Positions 15,507 to 25,184 are shown, counted from the stretch's first letter. The stretch: DNA of 37,580 nt from Cohnella caldifontis (GCF_029360585.1 NZ_JAQZSJ010000013.1:103438-141017); one strand, 5' to 3'. Numbers and translations: made by a program. The notes: generated by a model from the letters alone, not told the origin.

Positions 15507-17144
15507 CTATTCTCCTCCCGCGGACCAAGACGGAATTTCCGCCAAGCCCTTTCGATTCTGATGACGTTCCCGGAATTCGGAGGGCAGCATGCCGGTGTAT
15601 TTGCTGAACACCCGCGTAAAATACCGCCGCTCGGAATACCCGACCATGCCGCCGACCTGCGTCACGCTTTTATCGCTGAGGGCCAGCAGCGACTTGGCCA
15701 TCTCCATCCGCTGTTTCGTGACGTATTCCACGAACGTTTCGCCGAAATGCTGTTTGAACAACAGGCTGAAGTAGCTCCCGCTGATGCCTAGGTATTCGGC
15801 CAGGGCGTCGATGCTGAGATCCGAGGGCAGATTGCGCTCGATGTAATCCCTCGCGGACAGCATCAACACTTCGCTGGTCTTCTTCTTCATGACGCTGTCC
15901 AGCGACCGGTCCACCAGCTTGTTGATGACGGCCAGCGTATCCCGGACGCCCGGATTCCGGTCGAGGCGCTGCCAGATGTCCGCTTCTTCCTCGCGGGTCA
16001 TCACGTCCATCGTCCGCATTTCCCTCAGCAAATGGAGGCAGAGGTAATGCAGAATCGGCTCCGCCCGGTCCGACGAGGCCTCCGGGAGCCTGCGGAAGCT
16101 GTCGTTCAGTTCGCGCAGCGCCGTCTCCGTCCGCCTTCTGTCGCAGCGCTTGAGTCCGGTCACCATTTCCTCGATCCAATCCCACAGCTTGTGGGTGGAG
16201 ACCTCCTGGCCGCCGCGGTCCTTCTCCGGGACGATGATCCCTTCCGCGGTGGACGGAGACAGGTTGAGAATCCGTTGGAGGCCTTTATAAGCTTTGGACA
16301 ACCGTTCGATCGGCACGGGAAACGGATGGACGGCGGCACGGATGCCGAGCTTCAAATAGCTCTCCACGGAGAAGCGCAGCTTTTCCGCCCACTCGAGCAC
16401 CAAGCGCCGGTCGAACGTTTCCGGCGGCACCCTCTCGATCAGGACGCACCATTCCCCGCTGCGGATTTGCAGCACCGAATGCGGCACGCCGAGCTGGGCC
16501 AAGCTTTCCTGCAAAATGTTTTGCACGGCGAAGTTCCAAAGTTTCCGCTCTTTCTCCTCCCATAGATGCTCCTTCTTGGTGTAATCCGCCACGTCGATCA
16601 GCATCATGGCGAAGGCGAGCCCTTCGGTTTCCCGCTCATGCTCCCTCAGAAACGAGCGGGACGCCCCGCCTCCCAAATCGACCAGCAGGTCGTAAAGTAC
16701 CTTCTCATACGCCAAATGGAATACGCGACGCCACTCCTGCTGCACCTGTTGCTGCTCCTCGCTTCGGCTGCGGATGCCGCGGGCCAGACGCTCCACGGTT
16801 TGGGCGAGCTCTTCGTAATCGATCGGCTTCAGGATGTAATCCTTCACTTCGTAGCGGATGACGGACCGCACGTAGCTGAAATCCTGATAACCCGTCATCA
16901 TGATCACTTCGGCTTCCGAACCGAGTTCCCTCAAACCCTCCAGGAAGCGGATCCCGTCCATGACCGGCATGCGGATGTCGCAGAGGACGAGGTGAGGCGA
17001 ATCCCGCCGGACGATCTCAAGCGCCTGTTCCCCGTTGCGGGCCGTGCCGACGACTTCGATGTCCATGGACTCCCACGGGATAACCGACTGCAAATTTTTG
17101 ATGATATTGACCTCGTCATCCACCAGCAGAGCTTTGATGCGCAT
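15507..17144 (-). CDS. YesN-type response regulator (receiver plus AraC HTH)
   Basis: The 545-residue protein has a receiver domain (about 1-125) with acidic pocket D9-D10, phospho-acceptor Asp56 in LCDIRMP, Thr84 and Lys107. A long middle region follows, and a C-terminal AraC double helix-turn-helix (about 440-540, with YFSLLFKQHFGETF and GYSERRYFTRVFSKYTG). It is the DNA-binding partner of the overlapping sensor kinase. The ATG at 17144 has GGAGG eight bases upstream and overlaps the kinase gene by 29 bases. Regulators of this class usually switch on carbohydrate uptake and breakdown genes. Likely targets here include nagZ and possibly the sugar importer at 6-9 kb, which is inference. Confidence 0.92.
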   Translation of the reverse strand: MRIKALLVDDEVNIIKNLQSVIPWESMDIEVVGTARNGEQALEIVRRDSPHLVLCDIRMPVMDGIRFLEGLRELGSEAEVIMMTGYQDFSYVRSVIRYEVKDYILKPIDYEELAQTVERLARGIRSRSEEQQQVQQEWRRVFHLAYEKVLYDLLVDLGGGASRSFLREHERETEGLAFAMMLIDVADYTKKEHLWEEKERKLWNFAVQNILQESLAQLGVPHSVLQIRSGEWCVLIERVPPETFDRRLVLEWAEKLRFSVESYLKLGIRAAVHPFPVPIERLSKAYKGLQRILNLSPSTAEGIIVPEKDRGGQEVSTHKLWDWIEEMVTGLKRCDRRRTETALRELNDSFRRLPEASSDRAEPILHYLCLHLLREMRTMDVMTREEEADIWQRLDRNPGVRDTLAVINKLVDRSLDSVMKKKTSEVLMLSARDYIERNLPSDLSIDALAEYLGISGSYFSLLFKQHFGETFVEYVTKQRMEMAKSLLALSDKSVTQVGGMVGYSERRYFTRVFSKYTGMLPSEFRERHQNRKGLAEIPSWSAGGE

Positions 17145-18990
17145 GCGCGATACCTCCCGCCGTTTTCGGAATGAGGCATTTGATCGCCGTGCCGTGTCCG
17201 GGAGAACTGCAAATCATGAGACCGTAAGGAACCCCGTAGTGGATGCGGATGCGGTCGGCTACGTTGCCGACGCCGAGCCCGCGCCTTTCGCCGGTCTCGG
17301 GGGATTCCTCGTACATCTCCTCCAGCGAGGTGACTCCTTGGTCGGCGAACTTGGCGAGGCGCTCCGCCGAGATCCCGATTCCGTTGTCTTCGATATAGAA
17401 GGCGATGCCGCCGCCTTCCTCTTTCGCGGTGACGCGGATTCTTCCCATGTAGCCGATCCCTTCGAAACCGTGTTGGATGCTGTTCTCCACGAGCGGCTGG
17501 AGGGTCAGCTTCAGGATGGGGTTCGGCAGCAAATGGCGAGGCACGTCGATTTCGTAATCGAACAAATCTTCAAAGCGGTATTTCTGGATTTCCAAGTAGC
17601 TTTGGAGATGTTCCAACTCCTGCTCGATCCGGATTTCTTCCTTCTGCTGAATGCTGATGCGCAAAATTTTCGCGAGCAGCTGCACCATTTTGCTGACTTT
17701 GCGGCCGTCGTTCTGCACCGCCAAGATATTGATCGATTCGAGCGCGTTGAACAGGAAATGGGGCTTGATCTGGGCCTGGAGCAGCATCATTTCGGCTTTG
17801 CGCTTGCGGCTCTGCTCCCGTTTCACGTCCTCGAGCAGATCGGACACCCGGTAGACGAGGCTGTTGAAGCCCTTGGACAGGGCGGTCGTCTCGTCGTTGC
17901 CGACCACGGGAACCTGCGTCGTCAGGTCCCCCCGCTCTACCCGCCTCATCGCTTTGACGACGCGTTCGATGAACGCGACCGTCCGGCGGACGAAAAGCAG
18001 GTTGAACGCGATGGCGCAGGCGAGCGACGCCAGGATGATCAGCACCGTCCAGCGCAGGACGACCGCCATGTCCTCGGAAATATAATTCCAAGGGGTGACC
18101 GACAGCAGCTTCCATTCTCCGACGCCGAGCCGCCGCAGCTCCGGTAAGTCCGACACGGAGACCAGGCTTTTGCGGCCTTGGAATTTCATCGTTTTGCTCT
18201 GATAGCTTTCGCTCGTCAAATCGATGCCGCTTCGGACATCCGCGTAATCGGCCACGTTTTTCCCGTTTAAAGCTTCCTGGCTGTCGTAGACGATCGTGCC
18301 TGCTTTGTTGACCAGCAAATAGCGCCGGTCGAGCTTGCCCTCGCTGCTGAAAAAGTTGAAAATGCGGCTGAGCTCGTTCATTTCGAACCGAATGACGAGG
18401 ATCCCTTTGCTCTTGAGCGTGTCGATGTCCAGGAGCACGCGGATTTGCGTGAACAATCGGGCATTGCCGGTCAGCGACGGGTTTTCGTTGGGGCCGATCC
18501 AGACCGGAACGCCGTTCTTGCGGATCACTTCGGCATACACCGGGTCGGCTTTCAACCGTTCGATCGGAATCGGCTTGACGTTGTTGAAGCTGACGTCGAT
18601 CGTCTGGCCGTCGTTCCGATACAGCGTGACGGACCGGATGGCCGGATACGTCAGCAGCGTTTTGCGCTGCAGCTGTTCTTTTTCGAGCAGCCTGTCGTAT
18701 TCCGGATTGCCGGTCAATCCCGCGCCGGCGGCCGGGGCGTTCGGGTTGAGGGACTCCTCCACGCTCTCCACGCTGTCCTTGGTCGTGACCCAGAAGTCGG
18801 AGAAGTAGTTCGCCTCTTTGATCATGTTGTTGATGTTCCGGCCTACCGCCTTCAGCGTCAACTCCGTCTGCTCGGCGTACTTTTCCTGGTTGATATGCTG
18901 GAACGTCAGGTAGGAAACGCTGCCCAGCACGAACATCGGCACGATGATAAAGGCGATAAAAGCGGCGAAAATGCGTTTGGACAAGCTCAT
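17116..18990 (-). CDS. YesM-type sensor histidine kinase
   Basis: From the ATG at 18990 the protein is 624 residues. It has a membrane segment (about 5-30), an extracellular cache-like sensor (about 35-285), a second membrane segment (about 295-315) and a HAMP linker. The His_kinase domain has phospho-acceptor H411 in QIKPHFLFNALESI, and an HATPase_c domain follows (NPILKLTLQPLVENSIQHG, EDNGIGI, GLGVGNV). The frame is open for 90 codons further upstream, but the promoter lies in that stretch, so 18990 is preferred. It probably senses an extracellular sugar or glycan. First gene of the yesM-yesN-nagZ operon. Confidence 0.93.
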   Translation of the reverse strand: MSLSKRIFAAFIAFIIVPMFVLGSVSYLTFQHINQEKYAEQTELTLKAVGRNINNMIKEANYFSDFWVTTKDSVESVEESLNPNAPAAGAGLTGNPEYDRLLEKEQLQRKTLLTYPAIRSVTLYRNDGQTIDVSFNNVKPIPIERLKADPVYAEVIRKNGVPVWIGPNENPSLTGNARLFTQIRVLLDIDTLKSKGILVIRFEMNELSRIFNFFSSEGKLDRRYLLVNKAGTIVYDSQEALNGKNVADYADVRSGIDLTSESYQSKTMKFQGRKSLVSVSDLPELRRLGVGEWKLLSVTPWNYISEDMAVVLRWTVLIILASLACAIAFNLLFVRRTVAFIERVVKAMRRVERGDLTTQVPVVGNDETTALSKGFNSLVYRVSDLLEDVKREQSRKRKAEMMLLQAQIKPHFLFNALESINILAVQNDGRKVSKMVQLLAKILRISIQQKEEIRIEQELEHLQSYLEIQKYRFEDLFDYEIDVPRHLLPNPILKLTLQPLVENSIQHGFEGIGYMGRIRVTAKEEGGGIAFYIEDNGIGISAERLAKFADQGVTSLEEMYEESPETGERRGLGVGNVADRIRIHYGVPYGLMICSSPGHGTAIKCLIPKTAGGIAHAHQSSAGG

Positions 18991-19033
18991 GGGGCTCGGT
19001 TCCGTCCTCTCCCGTAGGATCGTTTCCAGGTCC

Positions 19034-19042
19034 ATTATAGCA
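19034..19042 (-). promoter_or_regulatory. Extended -10 promoter of the yesM-type operon
   Basis: TGCTATAAT on the minus strand is a perfect extended -10, about 44 bases before the kinase start. A second TATAATGGA copy lies 53 bases upstream (19087-19092); neither has a good -35 box. Confidence 0.5.
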
Positions 19043-19148
19043 AGGACAAGGGACGAGGCGTGGAAAAACGCGGCTTCTCGAGATCCATTATAAGGAGAGG
19101 AGGAGTTCGGCAGTAGTGAGGAATCCGGCCAAAGAGGGATAAAATCGT

Positions 19149-19658
19149 CTAATCGAGGAGTTGGCTTCGCACGTATTCGAGCAAGGTGCCGAAGCGGCGG
19201 CCGTCCGTGCGGAATACCGGAATGCCGGCGGGTAATGCGGCTTGTTCCGCGGCAGGACACGGTCCGGGAAGGACGATGGCCGCAAGCCCGGACAAGCCGA
19301 GGAGCTCCAGATCGGCTTCGTCCCGCAGCAGCGCGAGCTTCGGATGGGGCGCCGACTTGAAGCCTTCGACGATGGCAACGTCAACGGCTTCCTCCTGCAT
19401 GGCGGCGAGCAGTTCTTCCAGGGAGGCAGGCCGCTCCCGCACCCAGAGCGTACGGGCGTCCGAGGACAGCGCGGAGACGAGCGCGCCGGCTTCCCGGAGA
19501 AGGCGGGTATCGGCGCCGTCGGGCTCGGGATCGGCGTCGTGGGCATCGCGTTTGATCGTGCCGACCCGCAAGCCTTCGGCGGTCAGCATGGAGACGATCT
19601 CGCGGGCGATCGTCGTTTTTCCGGCGTTTTTGTAGCCGACGATCTGCAGGATTTTCAT
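19149..19658 (-). CDS. mobB: Molybdopterin-guanine dinucleotide biosynthesis protein MobB
   Basis: The 169-residue protein has a Walker A motif GYKNAGKTT (8-16) and the family stretches GTIKRDAHD and DVAIVEGFK. MobB is a GTP-binding helper of MobA in making the dinucleotide form of the molybdenum cofactor. The ATG at 19658 overlaps the moeA stop as ATGA, and AAGGGGG lies six bases upstream; an ATG at 19664 is too close to that site. It is the last gene of the haem/Mo-cofactor operon. Confidence 0.93.
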   Translation of the reverse strand: MKILQIVGYKNAGKTTIAREIVSMLTAEGLRVGTIKRDAHDADPEPDGADTRLLREAGALVSALSSDARTLWVRERPASLEELLAAMQEEAVDVAIVEGFKSAPHPKLALLRDEADLELLGLSGLAAIVLPGPCPAAEQAALPAGIPVFRTDGRRFGTLLEYVRSQLLD

Positions 19659-20938
19659 GGCCATCCCCCTTCCCGAAGCGGCAATACGGTCATCCATTCG
19701 CCCGCTTCGATTCCCGTCTTGAGCGGGGGCACCACCATCAGGGAGTCCGCGCCCGCGATCGTGGCCATCAGCCCCGATTGGTCGTTCCCTGTCGGCCGGA
19801 CCCATATCGTGCCTTCCCGGATCTCGATTCGGCTCCGGACGTACCGCGCGTAGGCATTGATCTTGGGAAACGGCTCTGCCGTCCGGGCTTGGAACGTCTG
19901 CGGCACCGGTTGTCCGCACTTCAGCATGGCGCGAATGGCAGGAGCCGCGAAGAGATGGAAGCCGACGAAACAGGCGCCCGGATTGCCCGACAGCGCAAGC
20001 AGCAGCTTGCCGTCCCGCACGGCGGCCGTCGTGGGGCTGCCCGGCCGCATGGCGACTTTGTCGAACAATACGTCGCCCTGCCATTCGGACACGATTTCCG
20101 TCAAAATGTCGCGGTCGCCCACGGAGACGCCGCCCGTGGTGATGAGCAGATCGCATTCGGCCAGTCCCTTCAGAATGGAAGCGTAAGCCTCACGGGGCTC
20201 GTCGGGCACCCGGCCGTACAAGATCGGCTCGCCTCCCGCGTCGCTTACCGATCCCGCGAGCATCCAGGCGTTCGTGTTGCGGATTTTCCCGGGCGCCAGC
20301 GGCTCGTGCACCTCCAGCAGCTCGCTTCCGGTGGAGAGGATGCCGACGCGGGGACGCCGGACGACGCGAACGCCAGCCAAACCGAAAGCCGACAACAGCG
20401 CGGTTTCGCCGGGGCCGATCCGGCAGCCTTCAGCCGCCAGCAGGTCTCCGGCTTGAAGCTCGCTGCCGGCTTCCGCCACGTTGCGTCCTTTCGGCACCGC
20501 CTTGCCGATCCGCACGGTCTCCGCGTCGGGGCGATCCCCCGCGTCCGTCATTTCCAGCATGACGACGGTATCCGCGCCTTCCGGCAGCATGGCGCCGGTC
20601 ATGACGCGGGACGCTTGGCCCGGACCGACGGGCCGATGAGGCACCATGCCCGCTGGCACCGTTTCCAGCACTTGCAGGACCGCTGGCTCCGCCGAGCCCC
20701 CGGTTTCGTCCGGCAAATCCTCGGCCCGCACGGCGTAACCGTCCATGGCGGACCGCCGGAAAGGCGGGTACGGATGGGGAGCCGTCACGGCTTCCGCGAG
20801 CCTGCGGTTCCACGCTTCCGGAAGCGGCACCGTCTCCGCATCAAGAGGACGGATGCGTTCCAGGATTCTGCGGACCGCTTCGTCCGGCGTCACCGCGCGG
20901 CGGCGGAACCGGTCCGGCCGGCTTACGTCGCCGCTCAT
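19655..20938 (-). CDS. moeA: Molybdopterin molybdenumtransferase MoeA
   Basis: The 427-residue protein has the MoeA signatures FRRSAMDGYAVRA, VMTGAMLPEGADTVV, ILSTGSELLE, TTGGVSVGDRD and LSGNPGACFVGF. It inserts molybdate into adenylylated molybdopterin, in the cytoplasm. The ATG at 20938 overlaps the mobA stop (ATGA) and has a GAGAGG-type site seven bases upstream. The frame is open upstream, but those residues are mobA read in another frame. Full family length. Confidence 0.95.
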   Translation of the reverse strand: MSGDVSRPDRFRRRAVTPDEAVRRILERIRPLDAETVPLPEAWNRRLAEAVTAPHPYPPFRRSAMDGYAVRAEDLPDETGGSAEPAVLQVLETVPAGMVPHRPVGPGQASRVMTGAMLPEGADTVVMLEMTDAGDRPDAETVRIGKAVPKGRNVAEAGSELQAGDLLAAEGCRIGPGETALLSAFGLAGVRVVRRPRVGILSTGSELLEVHEPLAPGKIRNTNAWMLAGSVSDAGGEPILYGRVPDEPREAYASILKGLAECDLLITTGGVSVGDRDILTEIVSEWQGDVLFDKVAMRPGSPTTAAVRDGKLLLALSGNPGACFVGFHLFAAPAIRAMLKCGQPVPQTFQARTAEPFPKINAYARYVRSRIEIREGTIWVRPTGNDQSGLMATIAGADSLMVVPPLKTGIEAGEWMTVLPLREGGWP

Positions 20939-21564
20939 GGCAGATCCTCTCCTCTCTTCGCCTTCGTCTCCAGACGGGCGTAATCCTCCGGCGTATCGAC
21001 GTCGTCCGCGAAAATCGGCTGGATGCCGTTTCGCAGGAACGTTGCCGGTTCGACCGGAATCCACGGCACGCGGGACAGCAAGGAGGATAGCCTGCGCTCC
21101 CCTTGTTGCAAAAGCGTATCCGCCAACCGGGCAACATCCTTGCGGTATACGGCATGGAGCGGCTGCGGCCGCCCGGACAGCACGGGCAGCGCCGCCATGG
21201 CCTCCGGCTCGCGGCTCAGCCGGTCGAGCAGCAGGGCGGCCGCCTCACGGCTCGCCAACGGCTGGTCGCAGGCGAGCACCCAGGCGATGTCGCCCGACAC
21301 CGCGGATAGTCCGGCATGAAGGCCGGCCATCGGTCCTTCTCCCGGATACAAATCGGAAACGATCCGAACGTCAGGCAAGGATTCCTTGAGAATTCCCGCG
21401 CTCTCATTCGTTGAACCCACGATGACGATATCGTCCGTCCAAGCGCGGCACTCTTGCAGAAGGCGCTCGAGGAATGTCTCCTGTCCCCAAGTCAGAAGCG
21501 CTTTGTTGACGCCGCCCATTCGGCGGCCTTGGCCCCCCGCCAAGATGACAGCGGACGTCTTCAT
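20935..21564 (-). CDS. mobA: Molybdenum cofactor guanylyltransferase MobA
   Basis: The 209-residue nucleotidyltransferase starts MKTSAVILAGGQGRRMGGVNKALL, with the GTP-binding glycine-rich loop and its lysine. It also has GEGPMAGLHAGL and VLACDQPL, the metal-binding Asp. It attaches GMP to molybdopterin. GGGAGGGG lies just upstream. The gene starts 16 bases after the hemY stop and is coupled to moeA, tying cofactor synthesis to the haem genes. Confidence 0.93.
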   Translation of the reverse strand: MKTSAVILAGGQGRRMGGVNKALLTWGQETFLERLLQECRAWTDDIVIVGSTNESAGILKESLPDVRIVSDLYPGEGPMAGLHAGLSAVSGDIAWVLACDQPLASREAAALLLDRLSREPEAMAALPVLSGRPQPLHAVYRKDVARLADTLLQQGERRLSSLLSRVPWIPVEPATFLRNGIQPIFADDVDTPEDYARLETKAKRGEDLP

Positions 21565-21580
21565 GGCCGCCCCTCCCGAA

Positions 21581-23059
21581 TCAGTCTTCGCTCCCTCTCC
21601 AAAGCCCTAGCAGCGCATCTGCCGCCCGCCGGCCTTCGGCCGCGCAATCCGGCAGGCCTACGCCGCCGAACGGCTGGCCGGCCGGGCACACCCCGGGCAG
21701 CTTCTCGCCCAGCTCGGACAGGAACGCGGATGCCGCCCGCCGGTGGCCGACCGGATACTGCGGCATCGAATGCCGCAGCCGGGTGATCTCCGCGAAAGCC
21801 GGCTCTGCGTCAACGCCCATCAGCTCATGCAAATCCCGGCGGACGCCCGCGACGATCTCCGCATCGGACAGCTCCACGTTGCCCTCCTCGCCGGCGCGGC
21901 CCACGTAGCAGCGGATGAGCCGCTTGCCTTCCGGCGCCGTGTGCCGCCATTTGGACGAAGTCCAGGTGCTGGCCGTGATCAGGCGCCCTTCTCCGCGGGG
22001 AACGAGGAAACCCGATCCGTCCAGGGGATGTCCGATGTCGGCGCGGTCGTACGCGAACACGACGTTCGCCACCGAGACGCTATGGATTCCCCGCATGGAG
22101 GCCACGTCCGCATACGGCTCCAGCAAATCGGCGATCGCGGGGGCCGGCAGCGCCAGCACGACCGCGTCCGCTTCGATTTGCCGTCCGTCGGCCGCGTTCA
22201 AGCGGTAGCGGAGCCGCTCCGAACGCTGCTCGGGCAATACGGACAGCGAAGCGGCTCGGGTCCCGAGCCGAATCTCGCAGCCATAAGCCTGCAGCCGTTC
22301 CTCCAACGCTTCGGTCACCGTGGACAGCCCCCGGCGGAACGTCAGGAAAGCGGAACCGATGGACCTTTCCTTGGCTCCGTCGTCCGGCTGCCGCTCGGAC
22401 TGGGCGCGGCGGGCTTCAGTCATGCCGCGGATCAAGCTGCCGTACTGCCGTTCCAAATCCCGGAATTGGGGGAACGTTTCTTCTAATCCTAAAGCATACA
22501 GGTCCCCGGCGTAAATCCCCGCTAGCAGCGGCTCGAAAATCCGGGTCACCATCTCGGGACCGAAATGCCGTTCGAGGAACGCGCCCACCGTTTCGTCCGG
22601 TTGTCCTGCGGGCGCAGACTCCAACCTGGTTTCTTCCAGCGCCCTCCGCTTGCCTTCATCGGACACGAGCCCGGTCAACAAGAAAGCTTCCGGGTCGGTC
22701 GGCACGCCCAGGTTCAAGCCCGCCGGCATCGGATGGAGCACCCCGTCCCGGGAAATATACGTTTTTTTGGCCGCCGGGTTCGTTCCCGTCAGCTGCTCCG
22801 TCAGTCCCAAGTCTTCGGCCAGCCGGACCATCGGAAGTTTGCGTGCCAGGAACGAATCCGGTCCCCGCTCGATGACGAAGCCGTCCCGGCGAAGCGTATT
22901 CACCTTCCCCCCGAGCCGGTCCGACGCCTCCCACACCGTGACGCGAACCGGTACGCCCTTGTCCGCGGCTTCCCGGTACAAATAAAAAGCGGCGGTGAGG
23001 CCGGTCAAACCGCCTCCCAACACCGCCACGTCGCGAACGTTTCTTTTTCCGCTTGTCAT
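21581..23059 (-). CDS. hemY: Coproporphyrinogen III oxidase (HemY/CgoX type)
   Basis: The 492-residue flavoprotein has an N-terminal FAD-binding loop VAVLGGGLTGLTAAFYL (11-27), VWEASDRLGGKV, IERGPDSFLARK and the C-terminal FAD motif PGVCPAGQPFGGVGLPDC. In gram-positive bacteria this enzyme oxidises coproporphyrinogen III to coproporphyrin III. It acts just before ferrochelatase in the coproporphyrin-dependent route. The ATG at 23059 overlaps the hemH stop (ATGA) and has AAGGAGG seven bases upstream. An open frame further upstream is hemH in another frame. Confidence 0.94.
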   Translation of the reverse strand: MTSGKRNVRDVAVLGGGLTGLTAAFYLYREAADKGVPVRVTVWEASDRLGGKVNTLRRDGFVIERGPDSFLARKLPMVRLAEDLGLTEQLTGTNPAAKKTYISRDGVLHPMPAGLNLGVPTDPEAFLLTGLVSDEGKRRALEETRLESAPAGQPDETVGAFLERHFGPEMVTRIFEPLLAGIYAGDLYALGLEETFPQFRDLERQYGSLIRGMTEARRAQSERQPDDGAKERSIGSAFLTFRRGLSTVTEALEERLQAYGCEIRLGTRAASLSVLPEQRSERLRYRLNAADGRQIEADAVVLALPAPAIADLLEPYADVASMRGIHSVSVANVVFAYDRADIGHPLDGSGFLVPRGEGRLITASTWTSSKWRHTAPEGKRLIRCYVGRAGEEGNVELSDAEIVAGVRRDLHELMGVDAEPAFAEITRLRHSMPQYPVGHRRAASAFLSELGEKLPGVCPAGQPFGGVGLPDCAAEGRRAADALLGLWRGSED

Positions 23060-24000
23060 GGTCGAACCTCCTTGGACGCCTCCCGTACATGATCGGCCAA
23101 CGCTTTCATATACCGGGGATCGTCGTTCAGCATGTCGATCCGCTCCAGATGCATTCCCAGCCCGGCGGCATGCTTCTTCGCTTCCAAGTCGAGATCGTAC
23201 AGCACTTCCAGATGATCGGAGACGAATCCGACCGGCGCGACCAGCACGTTCTTCACGTCTTCCGCGGCCAAACGGTCCAGCGTTTCCAGAATATCGGGTC
23301 CAAGCCACGGCTGGCCGGTTTGCCCCGCGCTCTGCCACGTGAACTGCCATTCCCGCACGGCCGCGGCTTCCGCTACCGCCTTCGACGTTTCCAGCAGTTG
23401 CTCCGGATACGGATCCTTCATCTCGAGAATTTTCTCCGGCAGGCTGTGGGCGCTGAACAGCACCCTCACGCGGTCACGCTCCGCCCCGAACTTGTCCAGT
23501 CCCTTAGAGACTCTCTCGGCGAGCGCCTCGATCAGCGAAGGATGGAGATGATACTGCCGGACGAACGCCATCTTTACGCCCCGTTTCTCCGCTTCTTCTT
23601 GGGCGCGCTTGATATACCCCCCGACGCTCATGGAAGAATAATGCGGCGCGAGGACGATGCCGACCGCTTCCCGGATGCCGTCCGCGGCCATGGCGGCTAC
23701 CCCGTCCTCGATATACGGCGATGCGTGCTTCAAGCCTTGATAGCAGGCGTATCGGCCGGCACCCGCCGATTCGTCGAGCGTCCGTTGCAGCGCCTCCACC
23801 TGGCGGTTCGTGTTTTCCCGCAGCGGGAACACGCCGCCCACGATCGTTTCGTACCGCCGGGTCAAATCATCCAGCTGCTCCGGCGTCGGAGGATGGCCCC
23901 TGCGGATATGGGTATAGTAAGCTTCGATTCTTTCCATCGATTCGGGCGTTCCGTAAGACATGACGAGCACCCCGATCGGGGAAGCCGGCGTTTCCGTCAT
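23056..24000 (-). CDS. hemH: Coproporphyrin III ferrochelatase (CpfC)
   Basis: The 314-residue soluble protein has the gram-positive ferrochelatase features GVLVMSYGTPES, LAPHYSSMSVGGY, FSAHSLPEKI and GFVSDHLEVLYDLD. His185 and Glu265 match the active-site pair of the B. subtilis enzyme (H183/E264). It inserts Fe2+ into coproporphyrin III. Start and stop codons overlap both neighbours as ATGA, so hemE, hemH and hemY are tightly coupled. Confidence 0.95.
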   Translation of the reverse strand: MTETPASPIGVLVMSYGTPESMERIEAYYTHIRRGHPPTPEQLDDLTRRYETIVGGVFPLRENTNRQVEALQRTLDESAGAGRYACYQGLKHASPYIEDGVAAMAADGIREAVGIVLAPHYSSMSVGGYIKRAQEEAEKRGVKMAFVRQYHLHPSLIEALAERVSKGLDKFGAERDRVRVLFSAHSLPEKILEMKDPYPEQLLETSKAVAEAAAVREWQFTWQSAGQTGQPWLGPDILETLDRLAAEDVKNVLVAPVGFVSDHLEVLYDLDLEAKKHAAGLGMHLERIDMLNDDPRYMKALADHVREASKEVRP

Positions 24001-25052
24001 GGTTTCACCTCCGAAAGCCGTTTGCCGGCGGAATATTCATGAATGAATTCGGTCAAAGCCCGGAGTTTATCCAGCGAAGCTTCCGGGAACAAACCATGGC
24101 CGAGATTGAAAATGAAACCGTCTTGCGACATGCCTTCGTCCAGCAAACGCGCCGCCTGGCTGCGGATCACCTCGATCGGAGCCGTAAGCACGTAAGGATC
24201 CAGATTGCCCTGGATCGCGAATTTGCCTCCCGTCCGTTTCCTGCCCTCGGCCAGCGGAACGCGCCAATCCAGCCCGATCACATCCGCCTTCAAGCCCGTC
24301 AGATCGGGAAGAAGTTCTCCCGAGCTTACGCCGGGGAAATAGATTTTCGGAACCGGCAAATCGGACGTCTGGGCGAAAATGCTTTCGATATGAGGCAGCA
24401 CGTATTCGCGGAAATCGTATGGCGAGAGCGCGCCGACCCAGCTGTCGAACAGCTGAACCGATTTGGAACCGGCACGAACGTGCGCGCGCAGGTAAGCGGC
24501 CGCCATATCGGCCAGCTTGCCCATAAGGCGGTGCCACACGCCGGGATTGCCGTACATGAGTTCTTTCGTCTTCAGGTAAGTCCGCGTCGGCTTGCCTTCG
24601 ACGATATAGCTGGCCAGCGTAAATGGGGCGCCGGCGAACGTAATGAGCGGCACCTGAAGTTCCCGGTCCAAAATCCGGATCGTCTCCAGCACGTGGGACA
24701 AATCGCCTTCCACGTCGATCGGCTTCAATCGGTCCACGTCCGCCGCGGTCGCTACGGGATTATGGATGACCGGCCCGACGTTCTTCTCGATGTCGAAATC
24801 GATGCCGATCGAAGCAACGGGGTTCATAATATCCGAATATAAGATTGCCGCGTCCACCCCGAGCTTTCTCACCGGCAGCATCGTCACCTCTGCCGCCAGC
24901 TCGGGCTGCCGGCAAATTTCGAGCAGCGTATACTTCTCTTTGATTTTGCGATAATCGGGGTCGTATCTCCCGGCCTGCCTCATGTACCATACGGGCACCC
25001 GGTCGACGGGCTCCTTGCGGCAAGCCCGGAGAAAACGGTCGTTATAAGCCAT
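23997..25052 (-). CDS. hemE: Uroporphyrinogen decarboxylase
   Basis: The 351-residue protein has the active-site signature VWYMRQAGRYDPDY (Arg25, Arg29), the AAILYSDIMNP region with the catalytic Asp, FAGAPFTLASYIVEG and FNLGHGLFPEA. It removes four carboxyl groups from uroporphyrinogen III to give coproporphyrinogen III. GAGG lies eight bases before the ATG. It is the first gene of a likely six-gene operon (hemE-hemH-hemY-mobA-moeA-mobB) driven by the promoter just upstream. Confidence 0.96.
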   Translation of the reverse strand: MAYNDRFLRACRKEPVDRVPVWYMRQAGRYDPDYRKIKEKYTLLEICRQPELAAEVTMLPVRKLGVDAAILYSDIMNPVASIGIDFDIEKNVGPVIHNPVATAADVDRLKPIDVEGDLSHVLETIRILDRELQVPLITFAGAPFTLASYIVEGKPTRTYLKTKELMYGNPGVWHRLMGKLADMAAAYLRAHVRAGSKSVQLFDSWVGALSPYDFREYVLPHIESIFAQTSDLPVPKIYFPGVSSGELLPDLTGLKADVIGLDWRVPLAEGRKRTGGKFAIQGNLDPYVLTAPIEVIRSQAARLLDEGMSQDGFIFNLGHGLFPEASLDKLRALTEFIHEYSAGKRLSEVKP

Positions 25053-25101
25053 CCGGCATCCTCTTTTGCTGATCTGGAATGGTTTTCTTACTTTTCATTT
25101 C

Positions 25102-25130
25102 ATTATGCCCTTTCTGCAAAGCCGCCACAA
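25102..25130 (-). promoter_or_regulatory. Probable promoter of the hemE operon
   Basis: On the minus strand TTGTGG (25125-25130) and CATAAT (25102-25107) are 17 bases apart. The leader would be about 43 bases. No clear operator is seen. Confidence 0.6.
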
Positions 25131-25184
25131 CCGGAATCCGGACGGGGAGTATGACAAATGATTGACAATCCGCCTGGCGCGGCC

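Noticed and set aside
18991..19260. Longer N-terminus for the YesM-type kinase
   Set aside because: The stretch contains the extended -10 promoter and the end of mobB; the added residues are not signal-like.
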